Shown here: positions 1 through 6,438 of the stretch, piece after piece
Numbering within the stretch: position 1 is the first letter of the stretch
Layout of the letters: each line of letters begins with the position of its first letter
DNA from: an uncultured Alphaproteobacteria bacterium
GTDB taxonomy: Bacteria > Pseudomonadota > Alphaproteobacteria > Rs-D84
Reading direction: 5' to 3'
DNA: 12,170 nucleotides
Assembly (NCBI GenBank): GCA_946625925.1
Contig: CAMOTP010000028.1
Location: 1-12,170 of the forward strand
Translations under genes and position numbers: made by a program
The notes under the pieces: model-generated
Seen by the model: the letters and a program-made list of their open reading frames with translations, nothing else
What the model was told of the DNA's origin: nothing
Database searches by the model: none

Positions 1-968
1 TTTGGAACATTTTCAAACACACCTAAATTATACAAATCTGTAAATTCCTTTTTTGCAACATTCAATTCCTCATCTGTTTTCAGATATTTAATTTTACGAA
101 AAGCCCAATTTACAAAAAACCATAAAAAGTTTTCCGACCATAATTTCATCTGATGTGCATCTGCCTGATCACGATATAAAACAAATGCATCTTTAATACC
201 AGCAATCAAACTCTGCATTATACGCAACTGTTTTGCAGACAACACAATCCCACCAAAATTTGGAATATAATAATATAACGGTAATGGCACAATAGTCACA
301 ATTGGATTACGCAACATCACACGTGACCACCATGGGAAATCTTCAAACAAAATTCCCTTAATAAACGGTATATCTTCTATCAATGTGCGACGATACATAT
401 TTTTCCAAACCTGGCAATGCTTTATCAACCATCTACGTTTAGGATTAAAGGCATTATGTGCACTATCCGTTGCATATTCATAAACATCTGTTACTGTCTT
501 TGATTTAATTTTATCTATACTATATTTTTTCTTTATACCCAATGGCACGACTTTATCCGTATCTAAACCCAACTTGTGATACACCATCAATTGCGGGCGA
601 TAAAATCTATCATACGTAAATGATACAATATCTGAATTGTTTTTCTGTGCCAAAGCATATGCGATTTCCATTGTCTGTGGATGGATAAAATCATCGCTAT
701 CCAGATACATTATATATTCACCTTTAACATATGGCATACCAGCATTACGTGCATCAGACAATCCACCATTTTCTTTGTGCACAACAACAAATCGTTTATC
801 ACGACCAGCATATTCTTCGGCAATTTCACCTGATTTATCAGGACTGCCATCATCAACCAAAACGGCCTGCCAATCTGTAAACGTCTGATTTTGAACAGAA
901 TCCAAACAACGTCTTAAATACTTTTCAACATTATACATAGGAATAATAATTGAAATTTTTGGTGCCAT
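1..968 (-). CDS. Family 2 glycosyltransferase (partial, C-terminus outside window)
   Basis: This gene reads open without a stop from an ATG at 968 to the window edge, giving 322 codons; the C-terminus is missing. The N-terminal 100 residues are a clear GT-A fold of family GT2: the PMYNVEKYL entry strand at 10-18, the nucleotide-binding VDDGSPD at 38-44, GGLSDARNAG at 68-77 and the metal/UDP-binding DSDD at 90-93. The remainder (about 95-322) is Trp- and Tyr-rich, as in sugar transferases of capsule, O-antigen or LPS-core assembly. It would act at the cytoplasmic face of the inner membrane, moving an NDP-sugar onto a glycan acceptor; sugar and acceptor cannot be read from sequence. The start is preceded by AAGGA with 7-nt spacing. 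It lies 13 bp behind the next glycosyltransferase gene on the same strand, so the two are probably co-transcribed. Confidence 0.9.
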   Translation of the reverse strand, partial: MAPKISIIIPMYNVEKYLRRCLDSVQNQTFTDWQAVLVDDGSPDKSGEIAEEYAGRDKRFVVVHKENGGLSDARNAGMPYVKGEYIMYLDSDDFIHPQTMEIAYALAQKNNSDIVSFTYDRFYRPQLMVYHKLGLDTDKVVPLGIKKKYSIDKIKSKTVTDVYEYATDSAHNAFNPKRRWLIKHCQVWKNMYRRTLIEDIPFIKGILFEDFPWWSRVMLRNPIVTIVPLPLYYYIPNFGGIVLSAKQLRIMQSLIAGIKDAFVLYRDQADAHQMKLWSENFLWFFVNWAFRKIKYLKTDEELNVAKKEFTDLYNLGVFENVP

Positions 969-981
969 ATTTTAATCCTTT

Positions 982-1890
982 TTACATTTTGTTTATCATA
1001 ACATCAGCAAACGAACCCGGGACAGGATTATCTGAACCACGGTATGTTGTTTTTTGGAAAAAAGCCCCCGACGTCACTTCATCAAAAGTTTTTTGATTAA
1101 ACGGTTTGTTTTGATATGCCCACCACAATGCATGTGTTGGGTCCTGGGCAACATGAGGCATTTTTGCAAAATATTTTTTTGCCCTTTCATCATTTTCAAC
1201 CAATGTTCTAAACAATAACTGATGCATAAAATAATCAAATATATGATTTTCGTGCATCCAATAATCTAAAATCATTGCACGCCACGCTGCCAACAAAAAA
1301 GCCCCTTTGCGTGCACGTATGAAACAATTTTGACAGAAACTATACGGACTGCCACCAATATTATAATTATTACCAGTTAAATACATAAAATAATCTTGCT
1401 CTTCAATCCAATCAGGAATTGGCGCGGTCACAAATCCAGTTGAATCCAACCAATAACCACCATAACGATACAACAATTCAACACGACAAATATCTGCAAA
1501 ATGTGCATGTCCAATTTTACCGTCTTTATACTTTTGAATTATTTCATCTGGCAAAGAAATATAATCAAAAACCGTATTTGCATCTAACACAACCAACTCT
1601 TGTTTACAATGACGTCGAACACTACGAAAACAAGCCTTGACCAAAGCCGGTGCTTTTTCTTCACCTTGCAACCACAATGTCCAAATTTTATCATTTTTAT
1701 CATTATTAATAACTTTTTCTTCTTTTACAGCATTCACCGCTGGCAAATATCTTTTAAAATATTTTGTAACAATTCGTGCTGTTGCATCAGTTCTAACCTT
1801 GCGTCTTGCAACCCGATTTAAAAAATGCCAATTCAAAATATGTCCAAACAAGACCAGTTTAAACATTGCAAAAGACCGCGCAATATTCAT
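982..1890 (-). CDS. Capsular polysaccharide synthesis-type glycosyltransferase (Caps_synth / GT32-like)
   Basis: This 302-residue protein resembles the Caps_synth family (GT32-like sugar transferases). The diagnostic pieces are IWTLWLQGEEKAP at 69-81, followed by a CFRSVRRH helix (87-94), and then the HFADICRVELLYRYGGYW core at 130-147 that ends in LDST (148-151), the acidic sugar-nucleotide/metal site of this family. No signal peptide is present; a hydrophobic N-terminal stretch (about 8-25) could attach it to the membrane. Its likely role is transfer of a sugar in capsule or other surface-glycan assembly, together with the adjacent GT2 enzyme. The ATG at 1890 has a strong AGGAG five bases upstream. 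It begins 57 bp after the recA stop, behind a hairpin, so it may depend on read-through from recA or on a weak promoter in the AT-rich gap. Donor and acceptor are unknown. Confidence 0.85.
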   Translation of the reverse strand: MNIARSFAMFKLVLFGHILNWHFLNRVARRKVRTDATARIVTKYFKRYLPAVNAVKEEKVINNDKNDKIWTLWLQGEEKAPALVKACFRSVRRHCKQELVVLDANTVFDYISLPDEIIQKYKDGKIGHAHFADICRVELLYRYGGYWLDSTGFVTAPIPDWIEEQDYFMYLTGNNYNIGGSPYSFCQNCFIRARKGAFLLAAWRAMILDYWMHENHIFDYFMHQLLFRTLVENDERAKKYFAKMPHVAQDPTHALWWAYQNKPFNQKTFDEVTSGAFFQKTTYRGSDNPVPGSFADVMINKM

Positions 1891-1919
1891 AACAACTCCT
1901 TTTAATATATTAAATTTCA

Positions 1920-1939
1920 GGCGGCAATATTATGCCGCC
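1920..1939 (-). terminator. Hairpin downstream of recA
   Basis: GGCGGCA (1920-1926) pairs with TGCCGCC (1933-1939) around a 6-nt loop, 8 bp past the recA stop. On the minus strand the stem is followed by an A/T-rich stretch (TGAAATTTA) rather than a clean U run, so termination may be partial and allow read-through into the glycosyltransferases. Between this stem and the glycosyltransferase Shine-Dalgarno there is also a 14-bp all-A/T perfect palindrome at 1901-1914. Confidence 0.6.
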
Positions 1940-1947
1940 CAACATTT

Positions 1948-3021
1948 TTATTCTTCTATTGCATCGACCACATCATCATCAGATGGACCAGTTGTCATTT
2001 CTTCGGCAATTCCAGATGCTTTTGCCATAATTTTATCCAACAACTCTTTTTGAACATCTTCGTGTTCTTTTAACCATTGACGAACATTGGCCTCGCCCTG
2101 TCCCAACCGTTCATTATTATAAGAATAAAAACTACCAGCTTTTTCAATGATATTATATTTAACACCCATATCTATAATTTCACTGATACGAGAAATTCCC
2201 TCACCATACATAATTTTAAAATCAACTGTACGGAAAGGTGGTGCAACTTTATTCTTAACAATTTTAACACGTGTTTCATTACCGACAACATTTTCTTTAT
2301 CTTTGATTGCACCAGTACGACGAATATCTAAACGCACAGAAGCATAGAATTTTAACGCATTACCACCAGATGTCGTTTCAGGATTACCAAACATAACACC
2401 AATTTTCATACGAATTTGATTAATGAAAATTAATAACGTATTACTGCGTGATACAGAACCAGCCAATTTTTTCAATGATTGTGACATCAAACGCGCTGTT
2501 GTACCAACAAAAGAATCACCAATATTTCCCTCTAATTCTGCTTTTGGTACCAATGCCGCCACAGAATCAATTACAACAACATCAACCGCCCCAGACTTGA
2601 TAAGTGTATCTGCAATTTCTAATGCTTGTTCACCAGAATCAGGTTGAGAAATAATCAATTCAGAAACATTGCAACCTAACTTTTTAGCATAACTTGGGTC
2701 CAATGCATTTTCTGCATCAATATATGCACATGTACCACCTTTTTTCTGTGCCTCGGCCACAGCATGCAATGCCAACGTTGTTTTACCAGAACTTTCTGGA
2801 CCATAAATTTCAACAATACGTCCACGTGGATATCCACCAACACCCAACGCAATATCCAATCCCAAAGATCCACTTGAAATGGCTTCTATATTTTGTTGAC
2901 TGCCATCACCCATTTTCATAATGGCTTCTTTACCAAATTGCTTTTGAATTTGTGCCAAAGCAGATTCCAATGCAGGATTCTTAGCAACAACTGTTGTTGT
3001 ATCTTTTTCTTTCTTTGCCAT
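1948..3021 (-). CDS. recA: RecA recombinase
   Basis: The product (357 residues) is the DNA-strand-exchange ATPase that forms filaments on single-stranded DNA and triggers the SOS co-protease response. Visible landmarks are the Walker A loop GPESSGKTT at 74-82, DAE at 102-104 with the catalytic glutamate E104, Walker B VDVVVIDS at 146-153, loop L2 with NQIRMKIGVMFGNPETT at 201-217, and an acidic C-terminal tail. The start chosen is the ATG at 3021, giving MAKKEKD, because AAGGGGA sits about 7 nt upstream; an in-frame TTG at 3081 would add 20 residues that are not RecA-like and overlap the promoter. Two residues differ from the usual pattern: N105 replaces the histidine of DAEHALD, and F171 replaces the histidine of GDSH. 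Length and end are normal. The gene is transcribed from its own promoter in the 69-bp gap behind the transporter. Confidence 0.98.
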   Translation of the reverse strand: MAKKEKDTTTVVAKNPALESALAQIQKQFGKEAIMKMGDGSQQNIEAISSGSLGLDIALGVGGYPRGRIVEIYGPESSGKTTLALHAVAEAQKKGGTCAYIDAENALDPSYAKKLGCNVSELIISQPDSGEQALEIADTLIKSGAVDVVVIDSVAALVPKAELEGNIGDSFVGTTARLMSQSLKKLAGSVSRSNTLLIFINQIRMKIGVMFGNPETTSGGNALKFYASVRLDIRRTGAIKDKENVVGNETRVKIVKNKVAPPFRTVDFKIMYGEGISRISEIIDMGVKYNIIEKAGSFYSYNNERLGQGEANVRQWLKEHEDVQKELLDKIMAKASGIAEEMTTGPSDDDVVDAIEE

Positions 3022-3048
3022 AAAATTTCCCCTTTGTTTCGTAATCAA

Positions 3049-3077
3049 ATCATACAAAGAAAAAACACTATTTGCAA
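3049..3077 (-). promoter_or_regulatory. Sigma-70-type promoter of recA
   Basis: On the minus strand TTGCAA (3077-3072) and TATGAT (3054-3049) are separated by 17 bp and lie 27 bp ahead of the recA ATG. No alphaproteobacterial LexA box (GTTC-N7-GTTC) and no CTGT-N8-ACAG box is visible in this gap, so SOS control is not evident from sequence. Confidence 0.6.
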
Positions 3078-3090
3078 GCAAGATAAATTA

Positions 3091-4302
3091 TCATTTTTTA
3101 GACAACAAAACCATCAAAGTCAGCACACCAACCGCCACAGAAACAAACCACACAGCCGATGTAGTTCCCACCACAGCAATACACACAGCCGCCAAAATCG
3201 GTGCAATCACCTTTGGCAAATAAGACGTTGTTTTAAACACGCCATAAAATCTGGCCTGTTCACTCTTTTGTGTATTATCAAAAAACAGCAAATCATGCAC
3301 TGGTTCCATAAACGCACCAGAAATTTGCCACAAAACAAATATTGCCAACAACCACCACCCATGAACAAAAGTTGCCAATGCTGCAAAAACCACAAATGAA
3401 GACAAACCAATCGCCATCAATAATTTAGCCCCCACTTTTTTCACAACATTTCCTATAAACAAATCAAATACAATATACGGCAAAATCCCAATCGTTAATA
3501 CCCATCCCAAAACATTAGCAGAAAAGCCCTGTTCTATCACAACAATGGGCACATACAACACACGCATAGCCGCCAGCGCATAATATCCAAAATTAACAAA
3601 ATACGCACGTGGCATACCAGCGCGTCTGAAAAACACCAATGTATTTATCCATAAAGATTTCAAAGTCCGCTTTGGATTAACGCGTTTAATTTCTTTATCC
3701 TGTTGCACAATTCCAAATCGCTTAAAGAACAATAACCCGCCGGCATAAATCATTGCGGATGCCAAAAATGGAATTCTATAATTACCGAACCATTCTGCCA
3801 TATTCAAAGCAAACAACGGAGCAACCAAACACCCAACATTTACCCAAAAATAATATCTGGCATTTAACTTTGCCATACCAATATTTTTAGAAAAATCAGC
3901 CATAAATAACGGAATTAAAATCCCAATAATCGTAGACCCCACACCTGACGCATAATCTAAAACGACAAAAGTCCCCGGCTTAATAGAAAAACTCATCATC
4001 GCATAACAAATAACGACCAACAAGAACGCCGTATAAAACAATCTTGTTTTTGAAAACCAACGCAACAATTCCTTGGAAAAGACACCAATTATCATACAAA
4101 ACACAGAATACAGTGCAACGTACATACCAACAACTGACGATGCCAATTTTTCATTACCCAAAACTTCTGTGAAAATACCTAATATAACCAGAGAATAAAC
4201 CGCATTATATATACCACTGGCAAATCCAGTAAACAACCCCAGATTTGCAAATGAATATCCCGACACACCTGAATTCATAGAAATATATTTATCTTTTGCC
4301 AA
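3091..4302 (-). CDS. Major facilitator superfamily transporter
   Basis: A 403-residue polytopic inner-membrane protein with about 12 hydrophobic helices split into two halves by a basic cytoplasmic loop (about 195-230, containing IKRVNPKRTLKSL at 205-217). This is the layout and length of an MFS secondary transporter. A motif-A-like loop, GNVVKKVGAK, lies at 284-293; the equivalent first-half loop (VFSKELLRWFSKTR, 74-87) is degenerate. The start is a TTG at 4302, supported by AGAGAGGA six bases upstream; the first ATG (codon 9) has no ribosome binding site. It has its own promoter behind the secB terminator and is followed by the recA promoter, so it is probably monocistronic. The substrate cannot be inferred: neighbours are recA and secB, and no family-specific substrate motif is recognised. 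Confidence 0.88.
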   Translation of the reverse strand: MAKDKYISMNSGVSGYSFANLGLFTGFASGIYNAVYSLVILGIFTEVLGNEKLASSVVGMYVALYSVFCMIIGVFSKELLRWFSKTRLFYTAFLLVVICYAMMSFSIKPGTFVVLDYASGVGSTIIGILIPLFMADFSKNIGMAKLNARYYFWVNVGCLVAPLFALNMAEWFGNYRIPFLASAMIYAGGLLFFKRFGIVQQDKEIKRVNPKRTLKSLWINTLVFFRRAGMPRAYFVNFGYYALAAMRVLYVPIVVIEQGFSANVLGWVLTIGILPYIVFDLFIGNVVKKVGAKLLMAIGLSSFVVFAALATFVHGWWLLAIFVLWQISGAFMEPVHDLLFFDNTQKSEQARFYGVFKTTSYLPKVIAPILAAVCIAVVGTTSAVWFVSVAVGVLTLMVLLSKK

Positions 4303-4335
4303 AACGGTTCCTCTCTTCTATCCCACAGCGGATAT

Positions 4336-4364
4336 ATTATATCATACTTTTTGCAATAAAACAA
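4336..4364 (-). promoter_or_regulatory. Putative promoter of the MFS transporter gene
   Basis: A perfect TATAAT (4341-4336, minus strand) lies 33 bp before the TTG start. A weak -35, TTGTTT (4364-4359), sits 17 bp upstream, inside the T-rich tail of the secB terminator, so terminator and promoter overlap. Confidence 0.5.
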
Positions 4365-4394
4365 ACAAACGAAAAGCCGCCCATTTGGGCGGCT
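4360..4394 (-). terminator. Rho-independent terminator of secB
   Basis: AGCCGCCC (4375-4382) pairs with GGGCGGCT (4387-4394), an 8-bp GC-rich stem with a 4-nt loop. On the minus strand it is followed by TTTCGTTTGTTTG, a U-rich tail. It starts 26 bp past the secB stop and is the clearest intrinsic terminator in the window. Confidence 0.88.
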
Positions 4395-4420
4395 GATAAA
4401 ACTGACAAACGAAACACAAA

Positions 4421-4873
4421 TTACTGATTAGCAGGTTTGCTTTGTTGTGCTTCGGCCTTTTTTTGTTCATACAAAGCTTCGAAATCAACTGGTTGCATAA
4501 CAAATGCAGGGAACCCAGATTCTGATGTTAAACGTGTCACCAATGCACGCAAAGATGGGAATATCATCGTAGGAACATCAATCAACAAAGTACGTTTTTT
4601 CGCTTCTTCATCTTTTTCTTCTGCCATTTGAACCAATGAAGAATAAGTTGTTTCAATCAAGAATATAGATTTATTATCTTTATCCAACTTGGAATGTACT
4701 TTTGTTACCAAATCAACCATAAACACATTATTTTCAGCACCCTTGATTTGAATATCGATATTAATTTCAATTTTGGCCTGTCCATTATCTTGATTAAAAA
4801 ACAATTCCGGGACATTTGGACTTTCAAAAGATATATCTTTCAAGAACTGAGAAATAATTTTAAATTGTGACAT
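4421..4873 (-). CDS. secB: Protein-export chaperone SecB
   Basis: SecB is the cytoplasmic tetrameric chaperone that keeps precursor proteins unfolded and delivers them to SecA for Sec export. The 150-residue length fits the family. Recognisable segments are QFLKDISFESPNVPELF (9-25), the conserved second strand of the fold, and the C-terminal half with VPTMIFPSLRALVTRLTSES (100-119) followed by GFPAFVMQPVDFEALYEQ (120-137), matching the classical SecB signature around FP...LT...GFP..L.P.DF..LY. The tail (138-150) is Gln/Lys/Ala-rich. The ATG at 4873 is preceded by AAGGAG with 7-nt spacing. It is divergent from mltA and ends in a strong terminator. Possible clients in this window include the lipoprotein MltA and the large secreted protein encoded at 6439-8781; this is inference. 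Confidence 0.96.
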   Translation of the reverse strand: MSQFKIISQFLKDISFESPNVPELFFNQDNGQAKIEINIDIQIKGAENNVFMVDLVTKVHSKLDKDNKSIFLIETTYSSLVQMAEEKDEEAKKRTLLIDVPTMIFPSLRALVTRLTSESGFPAFVMQPVDFEALYEQKKAEAQQSKPANQ

Positions 4874-4908
4874 GCGATTGCTCCTTTTTTTTTAGTCGCT
4901 TTTATGAT

Positions 4909-4936
4909 AATATAACATTAGAAAACAATTTTACAA
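4909..4936 (-). promoter_or_regulatory. Putative secB promoter in the secB-mltA divergent gap
   Basis: On the minus strand TTGTAA (4936-4931) and TATATT (4914-4909) are 16 bp apart and 35 bp ahead of the secB ATG. The 81-bp gap must also hold the mltA promoter; a TATGATAAT stretch at 4903-4911 on the plus strand is a possible -10, but no good -35 is visible for it. Confidence 0.45.
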
Positions 4937-4954
4937 GTGTAGAAGGGATTAAAA

Positions 4955-6058
4955 ATGTTTCAATTTAAAAAAACGCCACAATTCAATATATTATTTGGAA
5001 TTTTGTTGGCTTTTGGTTTAACTTCTTGCGATATTTCCACGCCAACACACACCGGAAACAATGTCGTTGCCCCACACTCTAATTTAAAACCTGTACCATA
5101 TTCTGCATTACCTGACTGGAAAAATGACGACCTCAGGTATGCACTCCAGGCCTTTCGTAATACATGTCGTGCGAAATTACAATATACCGGTCGTGTAATT
5201 CCTGACGAGGCACTTGTTCGTGAAAAATGCAACATGTTACCTGGTGCGGGTGCCGATGTACAAACCGTACGAACATGGTTTGAATCACATTTCCAGGCAT
5301 ACAAGGTATATGATGATTCCGGCAAAACCAGTGGCACATACACAGGATATTATTCGCCAACAATTCCGGCATGCAAAACGCGTACTGCACAATGCAATGA
5401 ACCATTAATGGCTGCACCGTCAAATCCTGCGCAATATAAAAATGTTCCGAAAAAAACAATTGTTGAAAACAGAATTGGTCGCGTACTATATTGGGCAAAC
5501 ATTGTTGATGTTCAAAACATCCAAATCCAAGGCAGTGGCCTATTGAAACTCGAAGACGGCAGTATGGTTAAATTGAATTTTGGTGCCACAAACGATATGA
5601 AATTTAAATCGATTGGCGAACAATTACGCGTCCGCGGAATAAAGCCAGACGGTGGATACAGTGCACATGCGGTTTGGACATATTTGAAAAAGAAACCAGC
5701 ATTAGCCAAAGAAGTTATTTACAACAACCCCAGATATGTGTATTTTAAAGAGGCCGAATCGAAAAATGTGATTGGTAAATTGGGAACGCCACTGTCCAAA
5801 ATTCGCAGTATTGCCGTCGATGACAGCATTTACACCGTTGGGATGCCTGTATATATAAACACAAATTTATCCGATGGTCGTAAATTCCGCAGATTGATGA
5901 TTGCCCAAGATACCGGCAGTGCAATTCGCGGTTGGATACGTGCCGACATATTCTTTGGTTCTGGTGACGAAGCATATAAATTTGCTCATGGTCAACATGC
6001 CCAGGGTGAAATGTACATCCTGTTGCCCAAGGAATACACAAATGTCAAACCAAAATAA
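4955..6058 (+). CDS. mltA: Membrane-bound lytic murein transglycosylase A (lipoprotein)
   Basis: The 367-residue product is a peptidoglycan-cleaving enzyme that makes 1,6-anhydromuropeptides during wall growth and turnover. It has a type II signal peptide with hydrophobic core 10-21 and lipobox LTSC (22-25), so C25 is the predicted lipidated residue. LPDWKNDDLRYALQAFRNTC at 52-71 and SGTYTGYYSP at 126-135 begin the MltA domain. The C-terminal 3D-like domain has the AQDTGSAIRG motif (317-326) and ADIFFGSGDEA (330-340); the paired aspartates D319 and D331 of the family catalytic region are both present. Length matches characterised MltA. The ATG at 4955 follows AGAAGGGAT at good spacing. The residue after the lipid cysteine is Asp (D26), which in E. 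coli would retain it in the inner membrane. The 3' end overlaps the next gene by 17 bp, indicating translational coupling. Confidence 0.95.
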   Translation: MFQFKKTPQFNILFGILLAFGLTSCDISTPTHTGNNVVAPHSNLKPVPYSALPDWKNDDLRYALQAFRNTCRAKLQYTGRVIPDEALVREKCNMLPGAGADVQTVRTWFESHFQAYKVYDDSGKTSGTYTGYYSPTIPACKTRTAQCNEPLMAAPSNPAQYKNVPKKTIVENRIGRVLYWANIVDVQNIQIQGSGLLKLEDGSMVKLNFGATNDMKFKSIGEQLRVRGIKPDGGYSAHAVWTYLKKKPALAKEVIYNNPRYVYFKEAESKNVIGKLGTPLSKIRSIAVDDSIYTVGMPVYINTNLSDGRKFRRLMIAQDTGSAIRGWIRADIFFGSGDEAYKFAHGQHAQGEMYILLPKEYTNVKPK

Positions 6059-6380
6059 TATATCTGAAAAATTATCTGAACGCATAAAACGCCCGACGAC
6101 AATTGCCGGTGTGTTTGGTAATCTGTTTCAAATATTGGGCGTACGTGCATCCAGCACAGATTTATCAGAACGTTGGGATGAAATTATGGGGCCAGATATT
6201 GCATCCATTGCAAAACTGGTGGCAATAAAAAAGACAGTTGGTAATAAATACAGCATTGTAATAAAACCAACAAACCCCGCATTGGCATTACAATTATCAT
6301 ATTCCCAAAACGAAATTTTACACCGCATCAACAAATACTTTGGTTATGATGCAATATCAAAAATAACATTTAAAAAATAA
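6042..6380 (+). CDS. DciA-like DUF721 protein
   Basis: This 112-residue protein matches the DUF721/DciA family, whose characterised members help load the replicative helicase DnaB and which also occurs as uncharacterised alphaproteobacterial proteins. The visible family pattern is a leading helix, the conserved ERWDEIMGPDIASIAKLVAI (43-62) with W45 and G50, a strand SIVIKPTNPALALQLSY (71-87), and a terminal EILHRINKYFG...ISKITF element (91-110). The start is the ATG at 6042, with AAGGA eight bases upstream inside mltA; an in-frame upstream extension exists but lies wholly within mltA and is not family-like. It overlaps mltA by 17 bp and ends just before a bidirectional hairpin, so mltA and this gene form one unit. 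Whether it acts on DnaB here is inference. Confidence 0.85.
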   Translation: MSNQNNISEKLSERIKRPTTIAGVFGNLFQILGVRASSTDLSERWDEIMGPDIASIAKLVAIKKTVGNKYSIVIKPTNPALALQLSYSQNEILHRINKYFGYDAISKITFKK

Positions 6381-6392
6381 AATGAAAAATAA

Positions 6393-6417
6393 AAATCCGC
6401 TGAATTTCAGCGGATTT
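6393..6417. terminator. Bidirectional terminator between convergent genes
   Basis: A perfect 12-bp inverted repeat (6393-6404 and 6406-6417) around one central base contains the core ATCCGCTGAA. It begins 12 bp after the DUF721 stop and ends 21 bp before the stop of the opposing large gene. On the minus strand it is followed by TTTTTATTTTTCATTTTATT, a strong U-rich tail; on the plus strand the tail (ATAAAATAT) is weaker. Confidence 0.85.
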
Positions 6418-6438
6418 ATAAAATATATAGAAACATTA

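Noticed and set aside
1901..1914. 14-bp all-A/T palindrome as a regulator site
   Set aside because: A/T-only palindromes arise easily in this composition, and no second copy or matching regulator is visible.
3022..3081. Longer RecA start at TTG 3081
   Set aside because: The added residues are not RecA-like and the segment contains the promoter; the ATG at 3021 has a strong ribosome site.
5901..6041. Upstream extension of the DUF721 gene
   Set aside because: The extra 47 codons lie entirely inside mltA in another frame and give no family-like sequence; the ATG at 6042 has a ribosome site and the normal N-terminus.
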